A stretch of DNA of 64,000 nucleotides from Siphonodentalium dalli. Lineage: Eukaryota; Mollusca; Scaphopoda; Gadilida; Siphonodentaliidae. Position 1 is the stretch's first letter. Every line of letters starts with the position of its first letter. Under the pieces are notes generated by a model. The model did no database searches, was not told the DNA's origin, and worked only from the letters and a program-made list of their open reading frames with translations. This document shows positions 32,117 through 43,648 of the stretch, piece by piece. The stretch is taken from positions 212,115,982 to 212,179,981 of the forward strand of contig CP136063.1 of assembly GCA_032622095.1 (NCBI GenBank), in the 5' to 3' direction. Both the position numbers and the translations under genes were made by a program.

Positions 32117-33103
32117 GTGTTGGAGGAGCTGGAGAATGTTGGCATCGACTCGGTAGAGCTGCAGCGGTTGGCTGGGAAAATGGTTGATTTTCTGATAAAA
32201 TCCAGGAGTGACAATACGGTGACAAAATATCATTATGCATATATGAAATGGAAAGACTTCATCCTCAATAAAGGGGGATGTCCGTTGCCTGCTGCGCCTA
32301 TTCATGTCGCTTTGTATCTCACAGAACTGTTGGACAAAGGCAAGACATATAGTGTTGTGACTTCAGCATCGTGTGCCATAAAATGGTATCATGACATTTG
32401 TGGAAAAAACGATCCTACAGCTAATTCTTTTGTCAAAAACATTGTTGAATCTGCTAAAAGGCATAACAAACCTCCAGTTTCAAAGAAAGACCCAATCAGT
32501 TCAGATATGTTGATTCAAATTTGTGATATTCATGTGGAAAGCCAGGATTTGGCAATTATTAGAGACCTAGCTATGTCGGTTCTGGCTTTTGCCGGGTTTT
32601 TGAGGTTCTCTGAACTTGTAAATTTGAAATTATGTAATATCGCATTCGAAAACGATTTTATGAGAATAATAATAGAAAAAAGTAAAACAGATCAATATCG
32701 CCAAGGAAATGAAATTTTGATAGCAAAAGGTGAAACAAATGCATGTCCATATGTTCTATTGCAAAGATATTTGAAATTAGCTCGCATAACCGAGGCAGAT
32801 AGTTATGTGTTCAGAGGAATGTATAGATCTAAAACTTCCACTGGTTTACTTTCCACTAACAAACCTCTGAGTTACACCAGAGCAAGAGAGTGTATATTGG
32901 GTAGATTACGTGGCTTTTTTGGTCCACTGAACATCGGGCTCCACTCTTTCCGAGCTGGAGGTGCCACTGACAGTGCTAATTCAGGCGTGTCAGATAGATG
33001 TTTTAAAAAGCACGGACGTTGGAAGTCCGAAACCGCCAAGGACGGTTATGTCCTAGATTCAACGGAGAGCAGATTGAATGTGACAAGAAAACTAGGTTTA
33101 TGA
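32117..33103 (+). CDS. Tyrosine recombinase (YR) of the Ngaro-type element
   Basis: 328 residues from the listed non-ATG position; first ATG at 32180 (residue 22). Catalytic set visible: Arg163 in F-L-R-F-S-E-L, His276 and Arg279 in L-H-S-F-R-A-G-G, His299 in H-G-R-W, and Tyr311 in D-G-Y-V-L-D-S. The fold is complete and the spacing normal for retroelement YRs. Family role: integration of a circular cDNA without target duplication. It lies in a different frame from the polyprotein, 52 nt after its stop. A pyrimidine tract ending TTTTTTTTGCAG (about 32085-32096) precedes it and the YR frame is open from that site, so expression by splicing is possible. Confidence 0.9.
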   Translation: MLEELENVGIDSVELQRLAGKMVDFLIKSRSDNTVTKYHYAYMKWKDFILNKGGCPLPAAPIHVALYLTELLDKGKTYSVVTSASCAIKWYHDICGKNDPTANSFVKNIVESAKRHNKPPVSKKDPISSDMLIQICDIHVESQDLAIIRDLAMSVLAFAGFLRFSELVNLKLCNIAFENDFMRIIIEKSKTDQYRQGNEILIAKGETNACPYVLLQRYLKLARITEADSYVFRGMYRSKTSTGLLSTNKPLSYTRARECILGRLRGFFGPLNIGLHSFRAGGATDSANSGVSDRCFKKHGRWKSETAKDGYVLDSTESRLNVTRKLGL

Positions 33104-33297
33104 TGTGTATTTGCATGACATGTATTTTTTGAGTGCTACCACGTCATTTGGCAACAGTTGTTTATGAAACAGATGATTAATTTGGATTTACAATGATTTT
33201 TTGAAACGAAGTAAATTTTAAGTTACAGCAGTCACAGGTTTACCAATTTTATCGGAAGAAACAAAATATAAATTACCTTTTCCATGTCTTTTTGGCT

Positions 33298-33377
33298 CTA
33301 GCGTCGCACTAATGCCAAATATGTGTTTGAGTTATTTTGGTTATTTCCAAGGGAACATGACAGTAGCATAGGGAAGA
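33298..33377 (+). repeat. Split direct repeat B1
   Basis: 80 bp starting 'ctagcgtcgcactaatgcc' and ending 'cagtagcatagggaaga'; repeated at 34111. Directly followed by A2. Confidence 0.88.
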
Positions 33378-33378
33378 C

Positions 33379-33580
33379 ATATTATTTCTAGCGTTACGCA
33401 GCATAGCGTGAAATTATTGTCTGCGCGGTGCGATATGGGTTAATGTTAATGCAAGCACGCTGAGTCGTGCTAGGCTGATTGGCTCGTGAAGTGGTACTCA
33501 CTCGCTCGTTTTATGTGATGACGTATTGTGGACAGTATTGTCACTCTAGTCGACGTACAACTGCGAATCGGCTGCGATTT
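33379..33580 (+). repeat. Split direct repeat A2
   Basis: Copy of A1, ending at the same base ('gctgcgattt'), after which the sequence diverges. Followed by 530 bp of AT-rich internal DNA with no recognised gene. Confidence 0.88.
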
Positions 33581-34110
33581 ACAAAGCACAGAAAACACAT
33601 TGCAAATTGCAATGCATACACTGTTATGTTTTCCAATAATTTATCAAAATACAAGTTGATAATAATTTTTATATGAATCATAATATTTTCAAAAGAAAAA
33701 TAAAGATTAGTAATAATAATCATTGGAATAAGCGTTGAACGACTCCGACGTTCTTGATCTTGAGGCCGGCTGAAAGCAAGCATCGGATGCAGGTTTCCGG
33801 GAGCCAACAAAAGAAGCCATATTGAAATGTATGGTCACTAAAAGATGCATCCGGTTTTTCCTGAGCGGTTTTCACGGCCGATGAAAGGTAGTTTATTCTT
33901 ATATTTGATATAGCACAGTATAATTCGCGTGCATGAAGTATATTTCGCCTCACATAGGCGTGTTCTGTAGTCTGTACATGACCGATTGCTCTTCGCTTTC
34001 ACGTAATAAGAATTATAGTTAACAATATGATCAAAATAATGAAATATTTGATATTGTTGTTCACATTTATGTGTGATTAATTAATTTAATTAATAAATGT
34101 GCAGCCCGAT

Positions 34111-34190
34111 CTAGCGTCGCACTAATGCCAAATATGTGTTTGAGTTATTTTGGTTATTTCCAAGGGAACATGACAGTAGCATAGGGAAGA
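34111..34190 (+). repeat. Split direct repeat B2
   Basis: Right end of the element. The host sequence resumes as 'ccatagttcaccaatcatc', which matches U0 at about 8511. Confidence 0.88.
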
Positions 34191-34585
34191 CCATAGTTCA
34201 CCAATCATCGGTAGGATCGAGTTGTTTCAATGTCCTCAGATCGCCATCTTTGAGGTTACCAGTTTTCAAGTGAACACTGTTCAAAATTAGTGTTTTGGCC
34301 TATCGGGCCATGTAGGCCGCCCGATGATTGTAATACCCCCCCCCCCCCATCATGTGTGTTCACCCTCTGTGCAATGCCGCAGGGTGAATAGTATTCACCA
34401 ATCACCAGTGGTCCCGCTAGATATGTTGTTTCAGTGGTCCCGCTATGTGTTGTTTCAATGTCCTCAGATCGCGGCCGCCACCTTTGAGGTGACCAGTGCT
34501 CAGCTAGTGAACACTGTTCATTAACATCGTAAACGATCGACCGGCGAATATATCCCATAATGCGGATCCCCTCTATATAATTCAT

Positions 34586-34696
34586 ATGTGGTCCCAAAAG
34601 TCTAACATTAATTGTAAGCCACCGTGGATGCTCATTGAAAAAAAAACAATCCAAGAGGAAAACAGCGTTATCGAGCTTGAAACTTCTATATCAGAC
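34586..34696 (+). CDS. Candidate upstream coding exon, U3
   Basis: 111-nt frame with GTGAGT donor at 34697, as in U0. It lies to the right of the retrotransposon, so it remains linked to the basic-protein exon. Confidence 0.3.
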
Positions 34697-35854
34697 GTGA
34701 GTAGACCATCAGACGATTCAGTTATATATTTTTGCGTGGGCTATCAGTGCAAATTTGATGAAATAATTTGTGTAGTGCTCTTGGGGTTTACCCACAAAAA
34801 ATAGCTTACTATATTTTGGCGTTTCGGGCCATGCCACCCAATGATAGCATATTTATTAAATTAGCATTGAAAATGATTACGTATAAAATACTATTAGATT
34901 TAGATGAAAACTTATATCTATCTAATGCGACAGGCACTTGTTAATGGATTGTATGTGTTGTGTCTTAGTTATAATATTATGGTGGATTTGTTATGTAAAT
35001 ATTATATAATTGTTAACGTATATATAAATTGTTTTTATATATATAAGATCAGTATTCACACACCCTTTGTGCAATCCCGCAGAATGAAGCGTGTTCACCA
35101 ATATTATGACCATTGGTACCGTTGTGTTGTTTCAATGTCCTCAGATCGCGGCCGCCACCTTTGGTGTGATCAATGTTCAGGTGACCATCTTAAGCAATCA
35201 AAAGGCGAATAGGTCCCATATTGAGGAACCCTATATATATATAATTAATGTCGTGTGTAAAAGTCCTACGTTACTTGGGAACCACTGTGGATGTTCATTG
35301 AAAAAAATTAAAAACAAAAAACAACTTGTTCTATCGATTTTCCAATTTCAGACGTCAGTAAGCGAAGTTTTGATATTTTGCAGTCATATCAGTCAAAATT
35401 GATTAATTCGCGGACATGTATTCTAAATTGAAACGTGTGTTGGCATTGCCGCCACAAGTAACCGGACTGACCATTTCACCTACATTCTAGGCCAACACGA
35501 TCATTTTTGGTAATTATCGATTCTGATAACTAAATCGTCCTTTGAAGAAATGTTGATTTTGGAATCTGACGATACGGGACCATCGAATCGGGATTGTGTA
35601 CCTTTAAATGTATCACTTGAGACCTTGTTGGGGTTGGGTCCCTACAAGTAGATATAAACATGTAGGTTTGGCGTTGTCAAGCTAATAATAATAATAGAAC
35701 ATCTTTCAAATTACATTATATTCACTTGAGAAGTGTGTGTTCATAAACCAACTTATTAAATTGGCGTAGCCTTATATACTGAAATATTGTAATTGAAACT
35801 GTCAAATAAAATTAAGAATATCATGTCAATTATCTGTCTACTTATTTATTTCAG

Positions 35855-36364
35855 ATGGAGAGAATAGACAATAATGTGGTTATTTGGGACATGGAAGGTG
35901 AGGGCAGCATTGAAGAGCAGTACATGAGGCTGACAGAGAGTGGGGCAGGTTCAAAGCTGATGTCTAAGAATCGTCGGAAGTCAGTTACTAAAGGCAGGAG
36001 ACAAAGATCAGTAATGTACAAAGAATATATGAAGGGAATTTCAACCAAAAGAATCTCGGCCCAGTACACCAGCCGCACCGAGCGAACAATGAGGCGGGGC
36101 ACACCGACTAGACGATCTCTCAGAAGGCAGGTGCTGGTACGGCAAGCTGTCAACGTCGGACTCCCGTTATATGCATCAACACCAAAGCATTCTATATGTC
36201 AGCCTTCAGTTGTTAGCTTCTCAACTACGCCGAGTGTGGATGGTATCAAAATGTATTCACGTATTGATGTAGCATCTATAGTCAAAGATCGAAAATATAA
36301 ACGAGTGGAGAAGAAAAGGAAGAGTCTGGCAAATTTACGACTGCGAATTTTCAGCTTCGCGTGA
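35855..36364 (+). CDS. Basic 169-residue protein, U3
   Basis: Full length, Ala at 31 and Ser at 167: effectively the consensus of the older units. ttatttcag acceptor; AATAAA at 36478. About 1.7 kb separates it from the right end of the retrotransposon. Confidence 0.55.
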   Translation: MERIDNNVVIWDMEGEGSIEEQYMRLTESGAGSKLMSKNRRKSVTKGRRQRSVMYKEYMKGISTKRISAQYTSRTERTMRRGTPTRRSLRRQVLVRQAVNVGLPLYASTPKHSICQPSVVSFSTTPSVDGIKMYSRIDVASIVKDRKYKRVEKKRKSLANLRLRIFSFA

Positions 36365-37520
36365 GATGTTTCGTGCTGAAAAGGAATTACTATTTGCATG
36401 AAGTTTTGTTATTTGTTTTGTTATGTTTGTCTTTGTTTTTACGTTTGATTGATCTTGTTTTGATTTTAATATTATTAAATAAACATACACATGTCAAATT
36501 CAGAGTATTTTAATGTTGTTACCTATGGATAATCCGTTGTCTGCTAATCAGATCTACTGATATTATTACAGAAAATAAATGGAAAAATTACCACAGGTCA
36601 CTTAAATTTCAAGCAAGTAATTTGTTGTTTTTTTTAGGACATTCAGTGATCAAAACCGGTTGTATAGTACTTGATACTAATTACATATTATGAGAAAACC
36701 AATGTAATGATATTTATCAAATGTTTTCAACTTTTGATATTAGCAGGAACATATATATATCAACCCCTTTCTTGACTAAGTACTCGTTAATGAGTAATTC
36801 CCATAAGTAAGGTTCCGATAATAAGCGCAAGGGCCATAATGCCATAGGTAATTTGTTTAACTTGTTATCTGAACATCTCCCACCATATAATGCACTTGTA
36901 TTATCTGTTGCCTGCTTATATTTCCTGAACATCCTTCCAAACATAATAGACAATTCCAATCTATACTGTTATAAATCAATTGACGAATCCATTTAGTAAC
37001 AAAAGGGGTTTAAAGACTTGGAAAAGATATAATTAGAGACTTGAACATTAAGTGGGTAAAATTATATCTGATGTTGTTTATGAGGGGGATTTCGAAAAAA
37101 ATGTAAATACAATTATACGGTTTACTCATAAACAATGTATGTATACAAATGAACAAAAATATAATTATTCAAAATTACTCTGACCATTCAATAGTTCATA
37201 TGTGGGTGATATTAAACAAGACAACATATCATATATTAATTTCTGGCATTCAAAAAGCCATCACATTTCAAACACAAATGACAGATTTTCAAACTTGATC
37301 TAAGTTGATGGACATCTCAATGTACCATCTTGATTGATATATTGCCATTTTGATAACAAAAGCTCCATTAAAATTTGTTCACCCATCAGTGGGCGATGCT
37401 GGTGAATTGATAACTCATGTTAGCAGCTTACGACCAATCAGAATGATGTTTTAGTGATAAACTTTCATTAGCCATAATAGGAAAAAAATGCCTTATTCAA
37501 TATGGATGAGTTCAAGTCTG

Positions 37521-37927
37521 CAAATAGTGCGTCTGTCATTTGCAGAATGAGGTCCACAGAGGGTAATTTAGTGAGGCTATACCGCACAGCTGGATAGCAT
37601 CACCAAATTCCCCCTCTGGAAACCTCATTCTGCTTTGGCCTCAACTGCTATGGTAGATATAGGATCAGATTGGTGAAGTTCACCTATTAGTCACCTCGAT
37701 TATGCATTTTATATTCTGCAAATTAGGGGGATATAGAATCAGAACAGAAGGGAAAAAGTACTAAACACAATGTTAATTTGAGACAAAAGGTACTTCCCAG
37801 AAGAGGGGGCTTGAGAATAATGAGGGCCCCAGAAAGTGAATTTGTGATGCTAGTCCTCTATGCGGGGTAGCATCACTAAATTTACCCTTTTGGGGACCTC
37901 ATTCTGCAAATGACAGACACACTATTT
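37521..37927. mobile_element. Nested MITE in spacer C, U3
   Basis: 407 bp; near-identical to the U1 copy, including 'ggcttggatgag' on its right flank. Confidence 0.75.
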
Positions 37928-38942
37928 CATGGCTTGGATGAGTTATTATTGAGGTGGACTCTTTCCACCGATAAACAAGAGGTACACTGTCGCGTGGCAT
38001 TTGCCCCCGACCATAGCAATTCGGATTAAGCATGGACGAAACTGCGGATATCCGAGGAGCTATATGTGACCATTCCAAAAGAAGTTCGTACTAGAAATTC
38101 CGGAAACCCAAAAACAAGCGATCCGGAAACCCAAAAACAAGCGAAAATTCAAATTTTCTAAGTTGAAAACACTTGACATGTATTTTCATATAACTGGTCC
38201 ACAAAAATAAGGGATTTGCAATCGTACCACCAAAGCTCACGCTGTCATCTGGAAACCCCAAAAAACAAGAGAAAAATTGAATTTTCTAAGTCAAAAAAGG
38301 GCCATAACTCTGGCGAAAATGGGTGGACGAAACCCGCACTTTCTAAACACAAGCACAAAATTCTTGTTTTCTAATAGGTGTTCTTATAAGCTAGAATGTT
38401 TCTCTTAATTCTAGAAAACAATTATAGACAACAGAATATGTGATAAATGTGAATAACGTTTTCTAAACGTGTTTTAAGAATATTATTTCTTAAAATGAAA
38501 ACATAAATCTCAAATGAAGAAATATTTTCTTGATAGAAAATAGTTTCGGTAAAAGTGTCTATTCGTTCCCGCCCATACGCAGTAGAAGCACATGGACATC
38601 CCCGGAATAAAGATGGGTGTTGAAACCACACATAGTGTACTATTTCCCAAATCAAATATCACATTAAATAAGACTACAACAAAATAGTGATGTCTCTCTG
38701 TAACGGAGTGGAGAATTATTAGTATTATCATTTTAAACATCAATATTTTAAACTAGTTATAGCAGGTCCCTTCGGGGGCCTCCATCCACAATCAGATGAC
38801 CATGTGGTCCCTTTGTCCTCAAGAGGACGAACACCTGCGATCGCCCATACGAGCGTGAGGTGTATCATAAGGAATACATCATATATGAAGTCTGACAATG
38901 CATAAGAGGAAGAACACCGGCGATCGCCCATAACAGTGTGAC

Positions 38943-40835
38943 GTGTATAAGGAGTTCAGTCATATATGGAGTTTGGCAATGCATAAGAGGACGAACACCG
39001 ACGATCGACCATACGAGAGTGACGTGTATGAGAAGGAATTCAGTTATATGTGGAGTTTGGCAATGCATAAGAGGACGAACACCGGCGATCGACCATACGA
39101 GCGTGACGTGTATCATAAGGATTTCAGTCATATATGCAGTCTGATAATGCATAAGAGGATGAACACTGGCGATCGTCCACACGAGAGTGGCGTGTATGAG
39201 AAGGAATTCAGTCATATATGGAGTCTAACAATGCATAAGAGGAAGAACACCGGCGATCGTCCATACGAGTGTGACGTGTATCAGAAGGAATTCAGTTATA
39301 TATGGAGTCTGGTAATGCATAAAAGAACGAACACCGGCGATCGACCACACGAGCGTGACGTGTATCATAAGGAATTCAGTCATATATGGAGTCTGACAAT
39401 GCATAATAGGACGAACACCGGCGACCGTCCATACAAGTGTGGCGTGTATCAGAAGGAATTCAGTTATGTATGGAGTCTTGCAAAGCATAAGAGGACGAAC
39501 ACCGGCGATCGACCATACGAGCGTGACGTGTATCACAAGGAATTCAGTCATATATGGAGTCTGACAATGCATAAAAGGACGAACACTGGCGATCGTCCAT
39601 ATGAGAGTGACGTGTATGAGAAGGAATTCAGTCATATGTGGAGTCTGACAATGCATAAGAGGACGAACACCGGCGATCGTCCATACGAGTGTGACGTGTA
39701 TCAGAAGGAATTTAGTTATATGTGGAGTCTGACAATGCATAAGAGGACGAACACCGGCGATCGTCCATACGAGTGTGACGTGTATCAGAAGGAATTCAGT
39801 TATATGTGGAGTCTGACAATGCATAAGAGGAAGAACACCGGCGATCGACCATACGAGAGTGACGTGTATGAGAAGGAATTCAGTTATATGTGGAGTTTGG
39901 CAATGCATAAGAGGACGAACACCGGCGATCGACCATACGAGCGTGACGTGTATCATAAGGATTTCAGTCATATATGCAGTCTGATAATGCATAAGAGGAT
40001 GAACACTGGCGATCGTCCACACGAGAGTGGCGTGTATGAGAAGGAATTCAGTCATATATGGAGTCTAACAATGCATAAGCGGAAGAACACCGGCGATCGT
40101 CCATACGAGTGTGACGTGTATCAGAAGGAATTCAGTTATATATGGAGTCTGGTAATGCATAAAAGAACGAACACCGGCGATCGACCACACGAGCGTGACG
40201 TGTATCATAAGGAATTCAGTCATATATGGAGTCTGACAATGCATAATAGGACGAACACCGGCGACCGTCCATACAAGTGTGGCGTGTATCAGAAGGAATT
40301 CAGTTATGTATGGAGTCTTGCAAAGCATAAGAGGACGAACACCGGCGATCGACCATACGAGCGTGACGTGTATCACAAGGAATTCAGTCATATATGGAGT
40401 CTGACAATGCATAAAAGGACGAACACTGGCGATCGTCCATATGAGAGTGACGTGTATGAGAAGGAATTCAGTCATATGTGGAGTCTGACAATGCATAAGA
40501 GGACGAACACCGGCGATCGTCCATACGAGTGTGACGTGTATCAGAAGGAATTTAGTTATATGTGGAGTCTGACAATGCATAAGAGGACGAACACCGGCGA
40601 TCGTCCATACGAGTGTGACGTGTATCAGAAGGAATTCAGTTATATGTGGAGTCTGACAATGCATAAGAGGAAGAACACCGGCGATCGACCATACGAGCGT
40701 GACGTGTATCATAAGGAATTCAGTCATATATGGAGTCTGGCAATGCATAAGAGAACGAACACCGGTGATCGACCATACGAGAGTGACGTGTATTTGTGTA
40801 TGTGGGAGCGTCTTTTAAAGGTCTCCGTTTTTTGA
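38943..40835 (+). CDS. Degenerate C2H2 zinc-finger-like protein, 22 repeats, U4
   Basis: 630 residues; the longest array. It equals the 12-repeat array plus an exact 840-bp (10 x 84) duplication: 39015-39854 is repeated at 39855-40694, including private changes such as C-S-L-I-M in one repeat (I-C-S for I-W-S) and the silent 'gcgaccgtcc'. The duplication is therefore very recent and keeps frame. Starts at GTG after the same TAA. Ligand losses are as in U1. Confidence 0.4.
   Translation: MYKEFSHIWSLAMHKRTNTDDRPYESDVYEKEFSYMWSLAMHKRTNTGDRPYERDVYHKDFSHICSLIMHKRMNTGDRPHESGVYEKEFSHIWSLTMHKRKNTGDRPYECDVYQKEFSYIWSLVMHKRTNTGDRPHERDVYHKEFSHIWSLTMHNRTNTGDRPYKCGVYQKEFSYVWSLAKHKRTNTGDRPYERDVYHKEFSHIWSLTMHKRTNTGDRPYESDVYEKEFSHMWSLTMHKRTNTGDRPYECDVYQKEFSYMWSLTMHKRTNTGDRPYECDVYQKEFSYMWSLTMHKRKNTGDRPYESDVYEKEFSYMWSLAMHKRTNTGDRPYERDVYHKDFSHICSLIMHKRMNTGDRPHESGVYEKEFSHIWSLTMHKRKNTGDRPYECDVYQKEFSYIWSLVMHKRTNTGDRPHERDVYHKEFSHIWSLTMHNRTNTGDRPYKCGVYQKEFSYVWSLAKHKRTNTGDRPYERDVYHKEFSHIWSLTMHKRTNTGDRPYESDVYEKEFSHMWSLTMHKRTNTGDRPYECDVYQKEFSYMWSLTMHKRTNTGDRPYECDVYQKEFSYMWSLTMHKRKNTGDRPYERDVYHKEFSHIWSLAMHKRTNTGDRPYESDVYLCMWERLLKVSVF
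39015..40694 (+). repeat. 840-bp tandem duplication inside the finger-like array
   Basis: Two 840-bp halves differ at about one base ('cataagagg' versus 'cataagcgg' near 40080). The length is exactly ten 84-bp units, the signature of unequal exchange between misaligned repeats. Confidence 0.85.
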
Positions 40836-41775
40836 AACCCGTTTAGTTACTGTCTGATCTGAAAGCAAGTGTTTTATGTCAAACTCCATACAGCGCCCTC
40901 TACGTTATCACTGCGATATAGCACTGCCACAGGGATGGTACTTTGCAGACGATAAATCTATTTTTACATATCGTCGCGGAACAATATTTAGTCACCTATT
41001 ATCTTGTTTTGACCACCAAATTTTTTTTTAAGTTTCCAATAATGGTAATTCTTTCGGTATTGATAAGAACAATATGAACTGAGCCAGACATAGACAATTT
41101 TAATCCTAAAACATAAGAACTAAAAACACGTAAGAAATCCTTACCAATTAATGTCCTTATGGCAGTGGTATATCAGCGGAGCGATAGGAGATAACTCTGC
41201 CTGGAGTTTGGTTTTATGTATCTCTCCAATATGATTAAACTATGTTTGATCGAAGGGTTGTATTGAATGCAGATACGTTATTCCTATGCATCTGACTACT
41301 GGCATGGTGGCAACTTTTACCACGGCGGACTCTTTCACATGCAAAACACAGGCAACAAGAAAACCATAGTCAGAAATGGTAACGCGCTCAAAATCATATA
41401 TAATATACCCATGCTTCAATGCTTGTAATTATAGAATATAAAATATATTGGTTTCGCGAATGACCAACTCAGAATTAATTCCGTTAAAATAACAATAACA
41501 ACCAGCACCTAATTAACGAACCGGCCGCCGACGACAACCATCAGTGAGCTGCAGAACGAAACATATGTATAACAGTTGAAATATAAGACTTACAAATTAT
41601 CTTTTAAATTTCTTTTATTGGTAATTGACATAGATTGTCACAAACCAAAAATCAACATTATTGACTTAATAATGTAAAGGACAATAAACGAAATTGAAAT
41701 TCCCAACTACACCTTTTACCGGACTCGGCCTCCTGGTCGCGCAGTTCGACTTTTAAACCGGAAAAACCAATTATC

Positions 41776-41809
41776 TATAAATAAAACGCCCATCTGACCA
41801 CAGCTGTCA
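41776..41809 (+). promoter_or_regulatory. Core promoter of U4
   Basis: TATAAATA at 41776 and initiator A at 41809; old-type flanks (cagctgtcattc). Confidence 0.55.
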
Positions 41810-41915
41810 TTCAAGATTATTCACGTTTCCGGTAACTCAGGGGATGGACGTGCCAGCGAGAGCTCCTCGCTTATCCTAGAGTGACCGTTGATTTTTCTGT
41901 CGGGCGTGTCTGACC

Positions 41916-42206
41916 ATGGGTGATTTAATCCCCAGCTTAGTCCGCAACGTGCTGAGCGGCTACCAATCTGCCCATTGTATTAGCTGGTCTCTCCAGATTG
42001 GACGTGGTGTTGAAGTTCCAGGTCACCCCGGTAGAACCCTCTACCGGTCGTGGCCTGGAAGGACCGACCGGACTCCACCGGTCCGGGGCTGCCGGGACCA
42101 CACGAAAGAAGCGAAAGACCCCACCAGGGGCGGAATCGACCACCACCGTCCCTGCGACGCCGAGTTACCGCTAATTAAAAGACGGAACATTTTTTTTTCT
42201 CCATAA
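41916..42206 (+). CDS. Short leader ORF, U4
   Basis: 96 codons, protein sequence like U0. It is the last copy with an ATG; all units to the right have CTG at this place. Confidence 0.22.
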   Translation: MGDLIPSLVRNVLSGYQSAHCISWSLQIGRGVEVPGHPGRTLYRSWPGRTDRTPPVRGCRDHTKEAKDPTRGGIDHHRPCDAELPLIKRRNIFFSP

Positions 42207-42708
42207 AATTTGTCATGCCTTTCGGCCTACACCCGATGATAGAAATATTCCCTATTACCATTATCACTTGACTGTTGTAGCAGCTGCATGCACCCTTTGT
42301 GCAATACCGCGGAATGAACAGAGTTCACCAATCATCGGTAGGATCGTGTTGTTTCAATGTCATCAGATCGCCATCTTTGAGGTTACCAGTTTTCAAGTGA
42401 ACACTGTTCAAAATTAGTGTTTTGGCCTATCGGACCATGCAGGCCGCCCGATGATTGTAATACCCCACCCCATCATGTGTGTTCACCCTTTGCGCAATGC
42501 CGCAGGGTGAATAGTATTCACCAATCACCAGTGGTCCCGCTAGATGTGTTGTTTCAGTGGTCCCGCTATGTGTTGTTTCAATGTCCTCAGATCGCGGCCG
42601 CCACCTTTGAGGTGACCAGTGCTCAGCTAGTGAACACTGTTCATTAACATCGTAAACGATCGACCGGCGAATATATCCCATAATGCGGATCCCCTCTATA
42701 TAATTCAT

Positions 42709-42818
42709 ATGTGGTCCCAAAAGTCTAACATTAATTGTAAGCCACCGTGGATGCTCATTGAAAAAAAAACAATTCAAGCAGAAACAGCGTTATCGAGCTT
42801 GAAACTTCTATATCAGAC
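42709..42818 (+). pseudogene. Frameshifted candidate exon, U4
   Basis: Same region as 8908-9018, but 110 nt long: one base is lost in 'caattcaagcagaaacagcg', which breaks the frame before the donor at 42819. Confidence 0.3.
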
Positions 42819-43648
42819 GTGAGTAGACCATCAGACGATTCAGTTATATATTTTTGCATGGGCTATCAGTGCAAATTTGATGAAATAATTTGTGTATTGC
42901 TCTTGGGGTTTACCCACAAAAAATAGCTTACTATATTTTGGCGTTTCGGGCCATGCCACCCAATGATAGCATATTTATTAAATTAGCATTGAAAATGATT
43001 ACGTATAAAATACTATTAGATTTAGATGAAAACGTATATCTATCTAATGCGACAGGCACTTGTTAATGGATTGTATGTGTTGTGTCTTATGTAGTTATAA
43101 TATTATGGTGCATTTGTTATGGAAATGTTATATAATTGTTAACGTATATATAAATTGTTTTTATATATATAAGATCAGTATTCACACACCCTTTGTGCAA
43201 TCCCGCAGAATGAAGCGTGTTCACCAATATTATGACCATTGGTACCGTTGTGTTGTTTCAATGTCCTCAGATCGCGGCCGCCACCTTTGGTGTGATCAAT
43301 GTTCAGGTGACCATAGTTCATTAACATCTTAAGCAATCAAAAGGCGAATAGGTCCCATATTGAGGAACCCTATATATATATAATTAATGTCGTGTGTAAA
43401 AGTCCTACGTTACTTGGGAACCACTGTGGATGTTCATTGAAAAAAATTAAAAACAAAAAACAACTTGTTCTATCGATTTTCCAATTTCAGACGTCAGTAA
43501 GCGAAGTTTTGATATTTTGCAGTTATATCAGTCAAAATTGATTAATTCGCGGACATGTATTCTAAATTGAAACGTGTGTTGGCATTGCCGCCACAAGTCA
43601 CCTGACTGACCATTTCACCTACATTCTAGGCCAACACGATCATTTTTG

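Larger units (their letters stand above)
28427..34190 (+). mobile_element. Ngaro/PAT-type tyrosine-recombinase retrotransposon
   Basis: A 5.76-kb element with split direct repeats in the order A1 - ORFs - B1 - A2 - B2. A1 28427-28628 and A2 33379-33580 (202 bp each) match; B1 33298-33377 and B2 34111-34190 (80 bp each) match. B1 directly abuts A2, which is the junction expected of a circular intermediate. There is no obvious target-site duplication, as expected for integration by a tyrosine recombinase. It encodes gag-RT-RNase H and a YR. I see no methyltransferase and no hydrolase. Both ORFs are open and the repeats look near-identical, so it may be a recent, possibly competent copy. 530 bp separate A2 from B2, holding no ORF that I trust. 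Confidence 0.9.
26217..38820 (+). repeat. Tandem unit U3 (carries the Ngaro-type element)
   Basis: 12.6 kb, or about 6.8 kb without the retrotransposon. 8-repeat finger array; spacer A in its long form (retaining the 147 bp lost in U1 and U2); leader; Ngaro-type element inserted at 28426/34191 inside the first spacer-B repeat; remainder of spacer B; basic-protein exon; spacer C with MITE. The insertion site reads 'gcggaatgaacatagttc' in empty units. Confidence 0.9.

Noticed and set aside
28427-34190. Element considered as an LTR retrotransposon or DIRS1 type with inverted ends
   Set aside because: Terminal repeats are split direct repeats, there is no protease or DDE integrase, and a tyrosine recombinase is present.
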